From Psychrobacter fozii (lineage in GTDB: Bacteria; Pseudomonadota; Gammaproteobacteria; Pseudomonadales; Moraxellaceae), in NCBI RefSeq assembly GCF_003217155.1, contig NZ_QJSU01000008.1:124001-188000 (forward strand): a DNA stretch of 64,000 nucleotides, in the 5' to 3' direction. The notes under the pieces are model-generated. The model did no database searches. It was not told the DNA's origin and saw only the letters and a program-made list of their open reading frames with translations. Shown here one piece after another: positions 46,505 to 55,965 of the stretch. Every line of letters starts with the position of its first letter. Positions within the stretch are counted from its first letter, which is position 1. The translations under genes were made by a program, and so were the position numbers.

Positions 46505-46592
46505 ATGTGCTGCTATTTTACTAATGGCTTTTAGTCGCTGATTAAAATGGTTGTTATTACTATTTTGGTATTATTAAAAGGACTGTTTACCC

Positions 46593-47912
46593 ATGAAGAA
46601 GCAAAATAGTATTTCTAGATTAGTAGGTAACGCTGGATTGCAACATGCAGGGTATGTCGCCGTTGCTAAGACTCGCGCCAAAGTGCTGAAGGCATTTTCT
46701 TACGTCATTCCTATCAGAAGACCAATGCTGTTCGTCGGTGAGTCTGCTTGTCATGAGCTGTGCGATATGCTCATCAACGAAGGCAGCACCAATGTCTTTA
46801 TTGTCACTGATGCGGTATTAAATAAGCTTGGTATACCTGCGAAAGTCACTGAATATTTAGAGGCAAAGAATATCAGCTATCATGTCTACGATGGTGTTAC
46901 ACCAGATCCTACTTTTACGGTAATCGAAGAAGGTCTAAGCCAGTCTATCGCAGCAAAGTGTGATGCAATCATCGCCATCGGTGGTGGTTCGGTCATTGAT
47001 GCTGCCAAAATGATGGCGATGTCGCAGGGTAATCGCTGCGAACCTAAGCAGCTCATTGGTATCCTCAAAGCAAGAAAACCCGCCATTCCATTGTACTGTG
47101 TGCCGACGACGGCGGGCACTGGCTCAGAAGCCACGCTTGGTGCGGTAGTGTCTGATGACAAGACGCATCAAAAAGCACTTTCTATTGATCCTAGAATGGT
47201 GCCATTAGCAGCCGCGATTGATCCGGTTATTATGAAAGGCATGCCAGCCCATATTACCGCTGATACGGGTATCGATGTACTGACACATGCGTTAGAGGCA
47301 TGGATGAGTGTGAACGCTAGTGTAGAGACCGACTATTATGCGGCCTCTGCGGTCAAGTCTGTTATGCATTACTTACCGATAGTCTATAAAGATGGTGGCG
47401 ACCTGAAAGCAAGAGAAGCGATGGGTGTAGCGGCTCACTATGGTGGTATCGCCTTTAATAAAGCGGGCCTCGGCTATGTGCATGCGATTGCTCATCAATT
47501 AGGGGCGTATTATCGTATTCCTCATGGTCGTGCAAATGCTATTGTATTGCCTTACGTTTTGGACGTGAACCGTCAAGCAAGCCAAAAAAGACTGGCGGCA
47601 TTGGCTAGAAAAACAGGCATGGTGAAAACGGAGCAAGCAGCTGAAAGTGACAGTATTGATAGTGCGATAACCGATCATCTAATCGCTCAAGTACGTGAGC
47701 TAATTACAGACTTAAATATCGATCCCACTATTGATGGCTTACAAACCAGTGATTTTGATAATATTGCTAAAGCTGCTGCAAAAGAGGTCAGTGATACCTA
47801 TGCAGTACCACTTTATCTCACAGCATCTGAAATAAAAGATATCTTGATAAAGATCAAGCAGGCAAGTGATCACTGTATGAATGACAAAACGGAAAGTACT
47901 AAAGTAGCCTAA
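46593..47912 (+). CDS. Iron-containing alcohol dehydrogenase
   Basis: 439 residues, Fe-ADH (group III). The N-terminal NAD-binding domain has AIGGGSVIDAAKMMAMS and TTAGTGSEAT. The metal ligands fall in DTGIDVLTHALEAW and in AIAHQLGAYYRIPHGRANAIVLPYV. Fe-ADH enzymes reduce or oxidise short-chain alcohols, aldehydes or related substrates; the substrate cannot be read here. AAAAGGA precedes the ATG. The C-terminal tail after about residue 420 is polar. Confidence 0.88.
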   Translation: MKKQNSISRLVGNAGLQHAGYVAVAKTRAKVLKAFSYVIPIRRPMLFVGESACHELCDMLINEGSTNVFIVTDAVLNKLGIPAKVTEYLEAKNISYHVYDGVTPDPTFTVIEEGLSQSIAAKCDAIIAIGGGSVIDAAKMMAMSQGNRCEPKQLIGILKARKPAIPLYCVPTTAGTGSEATLGAVVSDDKTHQKALSIDPRMVPLAAAIDPVIMKGMPAHITADTGIDVLTHALEAWMSVNASVETDYYAASAVKSVMHYLPIVYKDGGDLKAREAMGVAAHYGGIAFNKAGLGYVHAIAHQLGAYYRIPHGRANAIVLPYVLDVNRQASQKRLAALARKTGMVKTEQAAESDSIDSAITDHLIAQVRELITDLNIDPTIDGLQTSDFDNIAKAAAKEVSDTYAVPLYLTASEIKDILIKIKQASDHCMNDKTESTKVA

Positions 47913-47934
47913 GATATATAAATGCGGTATAAAA

Positions 47935-47971
47935 AGAGCATGCTACCACCAGTGTAGCGTGCTCTTTTTTT
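47935..47971 (+). terminator. Intrinsic terminator of the Fe-ADH gene
   Basis: GAGCATGCTAC/GTAGCGTGCTC stem with one wobble pair, then seven T. The remaining bases to 48203 hold no gene. Confidence 0.88.
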
Positions 47972-48203
47972 ATTATTACGCTGTATGGGTTTAGCTTATA
48001 AATATTCAAAAAACTGCTATTCGGAAAGTAAAAACCTAAAAAATAGCTTAAACCAAAAATATTAGACGATGATTGTTCAGTTTAAGTACAGAGTTTTTAA
48101 TCTACGTTAAATTTTTATAACAAACTAGGTGTATTCCAGTGATACACAGGGGTTATGATAACTGTGTAGCCTCACTCCATAACATTATTTTTAGGATATT
48201 CTA

Positions 48204-49427
48204 ATGAACCTCAAACTAAACACCAAGGTCGCTGCTATGGTTGTTGCGGCGAGCAGTACCTTCTTTGTCGGCTGTGCTGCCACTGAAAATACTGCGAAGA
48301 CCACGCCACCAACCACTGGTAATAACCCTTATGCGCCTACAGATCCTAATTTGGCTGTGGCGACAGTCGCTGGCGGCTGTTTTTGGTGTGTAGAAGCGGG
48401 TTATGAGAAAATACCTGGTGTTGTGGAAGTGGTATCAGGTTATACAGGTGGTGAGACTCAGAATCCAACTTATAAACAGGTATCGGCAGGTGGTACCGGT
48501 CATACGGAAGCGGCACAAGTATATTATGATCCGACGAAAATAACGTATAATGGCATAGTACAAGCATTATGGCGTATCGCTGATCCAACCGATGCTGACG
48601 GCCAGTATGTAGATCGTGGAACCCAGTATCGACCTGCTATTTTCTATAATAATCAACAAGAAAAGCAAACAGCAGAAGCGGCGAAAAAAGCGCTGCAAGA
48701 CTCTGGCGTCTATGACAAGCCAGTGGTGATAGAAGTCGTTCCTGCCAGCACCTTCTACCCGGCAGAGGATTATCATCAGGATTACTATAAAAAGAACCCA
48801 CTTCGTTATAAAGCGTATACCTTCAACTCTGGTCGCTACCAGTTTATCGAGAGCGTATATGGTAAAAACTATGAGTTGGACTTTAGTCAGTTCAAACCAG
48901 CTGCTGGTAGTGTGACAGCAAATACATCAACCACACCTTCAAATACCGCAGTGGCTACTACTGGTTTTAATTCAAAGACCTTTGTAAAACCTGCGAAGAG
49001 TGAATTAAAGAAATCACTCAGTGATATTCAGTATAAGGTGACTCAGGAAGAGGGCACTGAGCGCGCTTTTGATAATGAATACTGGGATAATAAAGCGCCT
49101 GGTTTATATGTCGATGTCATATCAGGTGAGCCGCTGTATTCTTCTCGTGATAAATACAAGTCTGGAACAGGCTGGCCAAGCTTTACTCGTCCATTAAGTA
49201 CAGATATGGTCGTTGAAAAAGAAGATCGCGGTATATTCTCCGTTCGTACTGAAATTCGTAGTCGCTATGCTGACTCGCATGTCGGTCACGTGTTTGATGA
49301 TGGCCCTGCACCAACAGGCAAGCGCTACTGTATGAACTCAGCAGCACTGCGTTTTGTACCATTAGCAGATATGGAAAAAGAAGGTTACGGTGATTGGATT
49401 GATGACGTACAACCAATTGCTTCTTAA
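48204..49427 (+). CDS. msrAB: Bifunctional methionine sulfoxide reductase MsrA-MsrB, lipoprotein
   Basis: 407 residues. A lipobox FVGC at about residue 24 marks it as a lipoprotein exported across the inner membrane. MsrA domain (about 50-220): catalytic Cys in [13 protein letters not shown] and [13 protein letters not shown] Ser/Thr-rich linker is followed by MsrB (about 260-405): GTGWPSF, HVGHVF and the catalytic Cys in [11 protein letters not shown]. It repairs S- and R-methionine sulfoxide in extracytoplasmic proteins. Unlike Neisseria PilB, it lacks an N-terminal thioredoxin domain, so it needs an outside reductant. AGGA precedes the ATG. Confidence 0.94.
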   Translation: MNLKLNTKVAAMVVAASSTFFVGCAATENTAKTTPPTTGNNPYAPTDPNLAVATVAGGCFWCVEAGYEKIPGVVEVVSGYTGGETQNPTYKQVSAGGTGHTEAAQVYYDPTKITYNGIVQALWRIADPTDADGQYVDRGTQYRPAIFYNNQQEKQTAEAAKKALQDSGVYDKPVVIEVVPASTFYPAEDYHQDYYKKNPLRYKAYTFNSGRYQFIESVYGKNYELDFSQFKPAAGSVTANTSTTPSNTAVATTGFNSKTFVKPAKSELKKSLSDIQYKVTQEEGTERAFDNEYWDNKAPGLYVDVISGEPLYSSRDKYKSGTGWPSFTRPLSTDMVVEKEDRGIFSVRTEIRSRYADSHVGHVFDDGPAPTGKRYCMNSAALRFVPLADMEKEGYGDWIDDVQPIAS

Positions 49428-49448
49428 CTTTTGACAGAACTGAAATAA

Positions 49449-49474
49449 GAAAAGGACGCTAATGCGTCCTTTTC
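49449..49474. terminator. Bidirectional intrinsic terminator between msrAB and folE
   Basis: GAAAAGGACGC/GCGTCCTTTTC stem with TAAT loop between convergent genes. Confidence 0.85.
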
Positions 49475-49526
49475 TTGTTTTTGAATATTTAATGATTATA
49501 TATTTAATGATTATATATTTTAATAA

Positions 49527-50138
49527 TCAAAAAGCAGGTTGACGTTTAGGTATCGCGCTCAAGAATTCCGTACGTGCTTGGTTGTCATGGACAAACTCGC
49601 CTAGCATTGACATCGTACGTGTGGTGGAATGCTGCTTGTTGACACCGCGCATCATCATGCACATGTGTGCTGCATCCATCACGACAGCGACGCCGCGGCA
49701 ACCAGTGACTTCCATAATAGTTTGTGCTATTTGTTCGCTTAGGTTCTCTTGAACTTGCAAACGACGGGAAAACATATCAACGATACGGGCAAATTTTGAT
49801 AAGCCCAAGACTTGTCCGTTAGGTAAATAGCCGACATGTGCGATACCATGAAACGGCAACATATGATGCTCGCATAATGAGTAAAACTCAATATTTTGTA
49901 CCAGTACTAGCTCACGATTGCTTGATGGGAACAGCGCATCATTGACGACTTCATCTAAGTTCTGATGATAGCCTTGGGTTAAATGGGCAAAAGCTTTTGC
50001 GGCACGCATGGGTGTATCTTCAAGACCAGGGCGGTGTAAGTCTTCACCAGTTGAGCTGATCAATTGGCGATAAGACTCAGCGCTCTCTTGGTAATTTGAT
50101 GTTATTGTTAGGGTGTTACTCATAAGTTTGGCAGCCAT
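49527..50138 (-). CDS. folE: GTP cyclohydrolase I
   Basis: Converts GTP to dihydroneopterin triphosphate, the first step of folate synthesis. 203 residues. The zinc/active-site motif [18 protein letters not shown] and [16 protein letters not shown] are intact, as is the second zinc cysteine in CMMMRGV. The start may be the ATG at 50138 or at 50123 (MSNTLTI); neither has a clean Shine-Dalgarno. Confidence 0.94.
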   Translation of the reverse strand: MAAKLMSNTLTITSNYQESAESYRQLISSTGEDLHRPGLEDTPMRAAKAFAHLTQGYHQNLDEVVNDALFPSSNRELVLVQNIEFYSLCEHHMLPFHGIAHVGYLPNGQVLGLSKFARIVDMFSRRLQVQENLSEQIAQTIMEVTGCRGVAVVMDAAHMCMMMRGVNKQHSTTRTMSMLGEFVHDNQARTEFLSAIPKRQPAF

Positions 50139-50465
50139 CCAAAATGTGGGTGTAGCTTAACGCTAAATCCTTGTTTACAAACAATGGTTGTAAAGGATTA
50201 TTATAAAAATTGTGCAAGCTGGGAAGGGCTGTGATTATACTTGAAATCTGCTTAACTTCATACTGCTGTGGTTCGTAGTTCAATGTTTAATCAATATTAG
50301 AGGCCATTGTAGGCAAATCTAGTTTACGACTGTTTACTTAAATTAATTCGTGTATAATAGTTCACCTATCATTTGTGTTTAATTATCACTGGCTATCTGT
50401 CATATATAACAACTCTAAATAATTTTTTAATATCAATAAATTTGATCGATTCAAAAGGAAACACT
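50139..50465. other. Divergent region between folE and fabI
   Basis: A TATAAT at 50353-50358 is the best -10 box for fabI, with only a poor -35 upstream (CTGTTT, 17-bp spacer). No other structured element was seen. Confidence 0.4.
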
Positions 50466-51272
50466 ATGCTACTTCAAGGACAAAGATTTGTCGTAACGGG
50501 CATTGCAAGCAAACTCTCTATCGCTTGGGCAATCGCAGAAGCGCTACACCGTGAAGGTGCTTCACTGATTTTGACGTATCCAAACGATAAGATCAAAAAA
50601 CGTGTGGATATGGCTGCAGAAAAGTTCGAAGCAGATTTGGTACTAGAGTGTGACGTAGCATCTGACGAGTCTATTGCTGCTTGCTTTGAGCAAGTGACTG
50701 CTCATTGGGGTGATGGTATTGACGGTGTGGTACATGCAATTGGCTTTGCACCAATGGATCAGCTAGATGGTGACTTTGTCAACGCGACCACTCGTGAAGG
50801 CAGTCACATTGCGCACGATATCTCAAGCTATAGCTTTGTTGCATTGGCTAAAGAAGCTCGTGCATTATTAGCCATGCGTCACGGCTCTATGCTGACACTA
50901 ACTTATGAAGGTAGTATCTCAGTATTGCCGAACTACAATGTCATGGGCATGGCAAAAGCTAGTCTTGAAGCCAGTGTTCGCTATCTTGCGACCTCTATGG
51001 GCGGTGAAGGTATCCGTGTTAATGCTATTTCAGCAGGTCCTATCCGTACGCTTGCCGCTAGTGGTATCAAATCATTCCGTAAAATGCTCGATGTCAGCGA
51101 AAAGATCGCGCCACTACAACGTAACATTACCCAGACAGAAGTAGGCAATGCTGCATTGTTCTTATTATCTCCGTGGGCATCCGGTATTACTGGAGAGATT
51201 ATGTTTGTTGATGCGGGTTTTAATACCGTTGCCATCAGCGAGCAGTTAATGATGCTGGACGAACCAAAGTAA
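50466..51272 (+). CDS. fabI: Enoyl-[acyl-carrier-protein] reductase (NADH)
   Basis: Last reductive step of each fatty-acid elongation cycle. 268 residues. [20 protein letters not shown] is the nucleotide-binding start, typical of FabI with its atypical glycine motif, and the catalytic Tyr/Lys pair is in [23 protein letters not shown] and the terminal MFVDAGFNT follow. AAAGGA stands eight bases before the ATG at 50466. The frame extends upstream to 50373 but that part is not conserved. Confidence 0.95.
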   Translation: MLLQGQRFVVTGIASKLSIAWAIAEALHREGASLILTYPNDKIKKRVDMAAEKFEADLVLECDVASDESIAACFEQVTAHWGDGIDGVVHAIGFAPMDQLDGDFVNATTREGSHIAHDISSYSFVALAKEARALLAMRHGSMLTLTYEGSISVLPNYNVMGMAKASLEASVRYLATSMGGEGIRVNAISAGPIRTLAASGIKSFRKMLDVSEKIAPLQRNITQTEVGNAALFLLSPWASGITGEIMFVDAGFNTVAISEQLMMLDEPK

Positions 51273-51345
51273 CTGTCTTAGATAATGAAGAGCATTCTTA
51301 GGTAATTAATAGTATTGTTTAAAAAATAGAGTTTAAGAAATAAGG

Positions 51346-51371
51346 AAGGCAGCCAATTGGCTGCCTTTTTT
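51346..51371 (+). terminator. Intrinsic terminator of fabI
   Basis: AAGGCAGCC/GGCTGCCTT stem with AATT loop and a T tract. Confidence 0.9.
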
Positions 51372-51416
51372 GGTTATACTAGAGGCCATTTTTAAGTTAG
51401 CCTTCAGGCAGTAAAT

Positions 51417-52115
51417 ATGATAACTAAACTACCAAAGTGGATATTGTGGGGTGGTGCAGTGCTTGCGTTTAGTGCGGGCTGCGTCAATACTGCTGCATTA
51501 ATGGGCTTTGCTAATTTATCAGTCTCTCATGTTACTGGTAATGTGAGCTTATTTGCATCAGCGATTGCTTATTTAGATGTGCACAGTATTTTGTATATTG
51601 GTGCGCTGCTGCTGTCTTTTTTAGCGGGTGCGGTCTTGAGTGGTTTCGTGATTGGACAAGCGCCTTTAAAGCTGGGTAAACGTTATGGCCGTGCGTTATA
51701 TCTCGAAGCATTTCTGCTAGTAGTCAGCTATTGGTTATACCAGCAGCATGATTATTTAGGGCAGTTAGCCGCTGCGATGGCGTGTGGATTACAGAATGCC
51801 ATGGTGGCAACTTATAGTGGTGCCGTCATTCGAACAACTCATTTAACGGGCTTAACGTCAGACATGGGGGCGGCGATTGGTAATTGGTTAGCAGGTCGTT
51901 CAATCAGCAAGCCGACACTAGGTTTTCAGGCTATTATCTGGTACTGCTTTTGTGGTGGTAGCGTAGTAGGGGCATTTTTGTATGCCAAAGTAGGCTATGG
52001 CGCGTTACTGGTGCCTATCACTATCGTACTGACGGCAGCATTTATATATAACTATGCGTCAGACCACCTGCCAGAAAAAAGATTGCCAAGACATAAAAAG
52101 CGCTCATCATCATAA
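51417..52115 (+). CDS. DUF1275 (YoaK-like) membrane protein
   Basis: 232 residues with about six transmembrane helices. Family signature: SAGCVNTAALMGFANLSVSHVTGN at the first helices, then GLQNAMVATYSGAVIRTTHLTGLTSDMG. The function is unknown; a small-solute transporter role has been suggested from topology. It is probably a single-gene unit after the fabI terminator. Confidence 0.85.
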   Translation: MITKLPKWILWGGAVLAFSAGCVNTAALMGFANLSVSHVTGNVSLFASAIAYLDVHSILYIGALLLSFLAGAVLSGFVIGQAPLKLGKRYGRALYLEAFLLVVSYWLYQQHDYLGQLAAAMACGLQNAMVATYSGAVIRTTHLTGLTSDMGAAIGNWLAGRSISKPTLGFQAIIWYCFCGGSVVGAFLYAKVGYGALLVPITIVLTAAFIYNYASDHLPEKRLPRHKKRSSS

Positions 52116-52156
52116 TAAGCGCCTATTCTCTATTGCCTTAAACATGAAGCGGTAAT

Positions 52157-52321
52157 TTATTTATCACCTTCTTCGCTGTGGTTTTCATGTTCATGCATAC
52201 CTTGCATCATATCTAATGCAGAGTCATCAGTACGTTGCTGATCTTCTTTGGCTAGACCGTCTTGATTGATGTCTGTTGGTGCCATTTTTGTGGTTGAGTC
52301 AGTTTTATTTGCGTCTGTCAT
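52157..52321 (-). CDS. Small acidic protein, 54 residues
   Basis: An open frame from ATG 52321 to TAA 52157 with an excellent ribosome site (CAGGAG, six bases before the ATG). The product is very hydrophilic: MTDANKTDSTTKMAP at the N terminus and MMQGMHEHENHSEEGDK at the C terminus, rich in Asp, Glu, His and Met. It has no signal peptide or membrane helix. The His/Met/acidic end could bind metal; that is speculation. It is too short for usual gene-finder limits but its start context and codon regularity favour a real gene, convergent with the DUF1275 gene. Confidence 0.6.
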   Translation of the reverse strand: MTDANKTDSTTKMAPTDINQDGLAKEDQQRTDDSALDMMQGMHEHENHSEEGDK

Positions 52322-52771
52322 AAAGTGCTCCTGTTTATTTTTATGTATTTCCAGTATAAATTTCTAATAGAAATAGGCTTTGAGATGCCTACTATTATTT
52401 GGCTCAACTGTCAGTATGAGAGACGGCTATACTCTTGTATACATACGGTGTACACTTGTTTAGTGAATATATGTAACCAGAGATTATATAGGTTTTCAAT
52501 GGTGTGCTTCTATTTCTAGTGCATAGATAAAATGCATAATTACGCCACAGTTAACATAGAACTTATTGCGAATAAATATGTCAGCATTAAGAATGGTGAA
52601 AAGAATGTTCTGGTATAAACTTATTAAGTAATTTGTCAATTAATTTTTTTGTCATATATCTGCTATGATAGCCACGTATTTTTTTGGGTTAATGACAAAG
52701 TGAATACTATATATAGTTGCCTTCATTTGTAGGGCATTTTCACACTGTCTTTGAGGAAATAAGGACGTTTT
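52322..52771. other. 450-bp gap upstream of the SLC13 transporter
   Basis: AT-rich, no supported gene. It should hold the promoters of the 54-residue protein (minus) and of the transporter (plus), but no consensus pair with correct spacing is evident. Confidence 0.4.
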
Positions 52772-54193
52772 ATGTCAGAGCAAAAACTAGACAGCCATCT
52801 ACCTAACGATGGTAATGAGTATTTATTTACCGATACCTTTCCAAAAGGTACTGGTAAAGGATTGATTGTTGTCGCTATTGCGGCGATTGTCGCTATGATT
52901 ATCTATAATGTGTTGCCATTCGATATTAATGCCAATAAAGGGCTAGCCTTGTTGTTTTTCATTGGCGTGCTGTGGTTGACGGAAGCGGTACACGTTACCA
53001 TTACTGCGCTATTGGTTGTGGTCGTGGGTGCATTAATTGGCATACCAGACTTCGATGCCAAAATTGGTTTAGAGAGCTTTGCTAGTCCGACGATTTATTT
53101 GTTCTTTGGTGGTTTTGCTTTGGCAGCCGCCTTGCATGTACAGCAATTGGACAAAAAAATCGCATTAAAGATTTTATCGATGTCAGGTGGTAAGCTAAAC
53201 ACTGCTGTGTTTTTGATATTTGGCGTGACGGCATTTTTGTCAATGTGGATATCGAATACGGCCACTGCGGCGATGATGCTACCGTTAGCGCTTGGTATAT
53301 TGACACAGGTCGATCGTGAGAAAGATCGCGGTACGTTTGTATTTGTCCTACTAGGTATTGCTTACTCGGCAAGTCTGGGTGGTTTAGGTACTATCGTTGG
53401 TTCGCCACCTAATGCTATCGCAGCAAAGGCACTGGATATCGCCTTTATTGACTGGATGAAGTTTGGTATACCTATGATGTTGGTGTTATTGCCACTATTA
53501 TTAGGTGCGATGTATGTGTTCCTCAAACCCAATCTAAATCGTAAAATTGTGATAGTAGAAGATGAGCCTATTGCTTGGAATAAACCGCGTGTGGTGACGA
53601 TTATTGTCTTCATTGTTACCGCGTTGAGTTGGATATTTTCCAAACAAATTGGTGAAGCGCTAGATATCACTGATACGGATGCCATTATTGCTTTATCAGC
53701 GGCAGCAGCAGTGGTGAGTTTAGGATTGGTATCGTGGAAGCAAGTCTCTGACAATACGGACTGGGGTGTACTCATGCTGTTCGGTGGCGGTATTGCGCTG
53801 TCGACAGTGTTAAAAGTATCAGGCGCGTCTCTAGTACTGGGTGAAACGGTCGCTAATGCGTTGTCTTCGGCACCACTGGTTGTGGTGATGATTGCGGTAT
53901 CTGCGTTCATTATCTTCTTAACTGAGTTTGCCTCTAATACGGCATCTGCCGCATTGTTGGTGCCAGTATTTGCTGCTATTGCAGAGCAGATGGGCTTGCC
54001 ACATGAAGTGTTGGTATTGGTCATTGGTATTGGTGCATCATGTGCCTTTATGCTACCAGTTGCGACGCCACCGAATGCTATCGTGTTTGGTACGGGTCTC
54101 ATCAAGCAAACAGAGATGATTCGTACCGGTATCATTCTTAATATTATCGCCACCTTTGTTGTGGGGCTGTGGGCATATTTTTTCTTAATATAG
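52772..54193 (+). CDS. SLC13/DASS-family anion:sodium symporter
   Basis: 473 residues, 11-12 transmembrane helices. The two SNT signature motifs, SNTATAAMMLPLA and SNTASAALLVPVF, mark the paired hairpins that bind sodium and substrate; GGLGTIVGSPPNAIA and LPVATPPNAIVFGTG lie just after each. Family members import di- or tricarboxylates, sulfate or phosphate, and the substrate here is unknown. AAGGA precedes the ATG. A terminator follows. Confidence 0.9.
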   Translation: MSEQKLDSHLPNDGNEYLFTDTFPKGTGKGLIVVAIAAIVAMIIYNVLPFDINANKGLALLFFIGVLWLTEAVHVTITALLVVVVGALIGIPDFDAKIGLESFASPTIYLFFGGFALAAALHVQQLDKKIALKILSMSGGKLNTAVFLIFGVTAFLSMWISNTATAAMMLPLALGILTQVDREKDRGTFVFVLLGIAYSASLGGLGTIVGSPPNAIAAKALDIAFIDWMKFGIPMMLVLLPLLLGAMYVFLKPNLNRKIVIVEDEPIAWNKPRVVTIIVFIVTALSWIFSKQIGEALDITDTDAIIALSAAAAVVSLGLVSWKQVSDNTDWGVLMLFGGGIALSTVLKVSGASLVLGETVANALSSAPLVVVMIAVSAFIIFLTEFASNTASAALLVPVFAAIAEQMGLPHEVLVLVIGIGASCAFMLPVATPPNAIVFGTGLIKQTEMIRTGIILNIIATFVVGLWAYFFLI

Positions 54194-54220
54194 CTTAGCA
54201 AATAATATAGCAAAGAAACC

Positions 54221-54261
54221 AAACCCGATGTTTTAAGTGATGCTTAAACATCGGGTTTTTT
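54221..54261 (+). terminator. Intrinsic terminator of the SLC13 gene
   Basis: AAACCCGATGTTT/AAACATCGGGTTT stem followed by T tract. Confidence 0.9.
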
Positions 54262-54332
54262 ACTTTCTGAGGTTTTAATATTTGCTTCTTAGTATTTGTA
54301 TAAGACCTTATTGGTGAGAGGAGGTAAGTAAT

Positions 54333-55121
54333 ATGATGAACCTTGATGATCAGCAGATAAGTACTATCGCTGCAATTTCAGACATTCATAGCAATGTCTT
54401 TGCTCTAGAGGCGGTTCTTGCAGACATAAAGCGTCGTAATGTAGAACAAATCGTCAATCTTGGTGATATTTTGTATGGTACGATTGCGCCGAAAGCAACT
54501 TATGAGCTGCTGATGACCTATCGAGATGATATTATTACTATTTGTGGTAACCAAGATAGGCAGATATACGAGGCGACAGCGGCAGATATTGAGAGTAATC
54601 CAACGCTAGATTTTATTATCGACAACTTGCCAGCCGCCGCGATGAAATGGATGCAAAACTTGCCTTTTGATTGCCATTTAAGTAAAGACGTTTATCTGTG
54701 TCATGGGTCGCCGACGGATGACATGGTATATCTGTTAGAAAATATAGAAACAGGTCAACCGAGAGTACGTAGTGACACAGATATTTTGGCATTGCTCAAT
54801 GGTATTGATAGTGCTGTTGTTGTATGTGGCCACACCCATATCCCGCGTACGGTAAAGCTATCGACTGATCAAATAGTTATCAATACTGGTAGCGTTGGTT
54901 ATCCTGCCTATGAAGATGACTTACCCAATGTCCATAGGATGCAGACCTATTCTCCTCATGCAAGTTATGCAATCATTAGATGTGTTGATACCGAGCAGGG
55001 GAAGCGTTGGCAAACCGAACATATTAAGGTGCCTTACGATTATGAGGCCGCTGCTCAATTGGCTTCAAAGAATGGTCGAGAAGATTGGGCATTTGCACTG
55101 AGAACGGGGCGTGTGTTGTAA
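54333..55121 (+). CDS. Calcineurin-like metallophosphoesterase (YfcE/MJ0936-like)
   Basis: 262 residues. Complete metal-binding set: SDIHSNVFALEAVL, VNLGDILYG, CGNQDRQ, CHGSPTDD, CGHTHIPR and INTGSVGYP. The compact form with GNQD in place of GNHD belongs to the YfcE/DR1281-like phosphodiesterases that act on small phosphodiester substrates. AGGAGG eight bases before the ATG is one of the strongest ribosome sites in the window, so expression may be high. Substrate unknown. Confidence 0.85.
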   Translation: MMNLDDQQISTIAAISDIHSNVFALEAVLADIKRRNVEQIVNLGDILYGTIAPKATYELLMTYRDDIITICGNQDRQIYEATAADIESNPTLDFIIDNLPAAAMKWMQNLPFDCHLSKDVYLCHGSPTDDMVYLLENIETGQPRVRSDTDILALLNGIDSAVVVCGHTHIPRTVKLSTDQIVINTGSVGYPAYEDDLPNVHRMQTYSPHASYAIIRCVDTEQGKRWQTEHIKVPYDYEAAAQLASKNGREDWAFALRTGRVL

Positions 55122-55161
55122 GCTCATTATTTAGAGCAATAATTGATGTTTTGCATTGTAT

Positions 55162-55668
55162 TCAGCATAGTTTGTTTCGTACCAAGCTGTTGTAAGTGCC
55201 AGTATTTATAGGGTTGCACCAGACCCCTTGTAATGCTGGGTATTCTTTTAGATTTATAGGTTTATAAAAACCACTGACACCAAGCTGTCGATAATTTTCT
55301 CCTCGTTCCAGTAGCATATCTGGAGATAAAGAAAAGCTCGCAACTGATTGATTGGTGTTGTCATAAAGAGAAATACCGACGACACCACCTGTTTCTTTAC
55401 CACCATTGGCTCTTATCCATGATTTATAGCTTTGTATGTTTATATCATTGACTATGGCGGTAATTTTTTCAGGATGATGTTGTACGTCGTAAACCAATAT
55501 TGTATTTTTCGAATCAGGGTACTTAACCTCGACTTTAATAATGTTGTGATAGGTGGCCTTAAATGTGAGTTTTAACTCTTTCTGAAAGAAAGTCTCTATT
55601 GAAAACAGTGCTAACAAAGTCATGATTGCTGCAAACATTACTTTTACCACTGGTAACGACTTTTTCAT
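55162..55668 (-). CDS. Hypothetical exported or anchored protein, 168 residues
   Basis: Not recognised. The N-terminal hydrophobic segment VKVMFAAIMTLLALFSI acts as signal or anchor, so the rest is periplasmic. It contains VEVKYPDSKN, GGVVGISLYDN and three cysteine-containing tail segments (VWCNP, NKLC) that may form a disulfide. Its mostly beta pattern resembles small periplasmic inhibitors or immunity proteins, without a match I can name. It lies in an orphan-rich stretch. Confidence 0.6.
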   Translation of the reverse strand: MKKSLPVVKVMFAAIMTLLALFSIETFFQKELKLTFKATYHNIIKVEVKYPDSKNTILVYDVQHHPEKITAIVNDINIQSYKSWIRANGGKETGGVVGISLYDNTNQSVASFSLSPDMLLERGENYRQLGVSGFYKPINLKEYPALQGVWCNPINTGTYNSLVRNKLC

Positions 55669-55723
55669 CTAGAGTCTTCTTTATGATTGATTGCGCTTTA
55701 TTAAGAACGTAGAGAAAACTCTC

Positions 55724-55834
55724 ATGATATCTAGAGTTTTGAAAATATACATAAGTATTCTATCATTGGCAACATGCTCATATGCTGAAGATAATAATAG
55801 TAAGACAGTTGTTCAAAGCCAAAGTGCATCCTAA
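55724..55834 (+). CDS. Possible 36-residue secreted peptide or gene stub
   Basis: ATG at 55724 opens a frame with a signal-like start (MISRVLKIYISILSLATCSYA) and a polar tail ending SQSAS. The stop is ten bases before a palindromic repeat arm at 55844, so this may be the head of a longer lipoprotein gene cut by that repeat. The ribosome site is weak. Confidence 0.35.
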   Translation: MISRVLKIYISILSLATCSYAEDNNSKTVVQSQSAS

Positions 55835-55843
55835 TAACTTTAC

Positions 55844-55945
55844 CTATAGTCGATTCAATTTAAAAGTAGTACAAGGCAACCGAGTGTAGATGTATATTTG
55901 ATACTTCAAGCGAGGTTAACGCTGTAATACTTTCATAGTGGAATG
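55844..55945. repeat. Single arm of the CTATAG palindromic repeat
   Basis: CTATAGTCGATTCAATTTAAAAG through ACAAGGCAACCGAGTG and CTTCAAGCGAGGTTAACGCTGT matches the right arm of the element at 46317-46504 in inverted orientation. The other arm is absent. It ends 20 bp before the next gene's start codon. Confidence 0.7.
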
Positions 55946-55965
55946 ACGATATAAGGCAATAATTT

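Noticed and set aside
52325..52519. 64-codon plus-strand frame before the SLC13 gene
   Set aside because: AT-rich, Phe/Tyr/Cys-heavy, with no Shine-Dalgarno; looks like random translation.
53362..54222. 286-codon antisense frame opposite the SLC13 gene
   Set aside because: A shadow of the transporter frame; composition mirrors the complement of membrane-helix codons.
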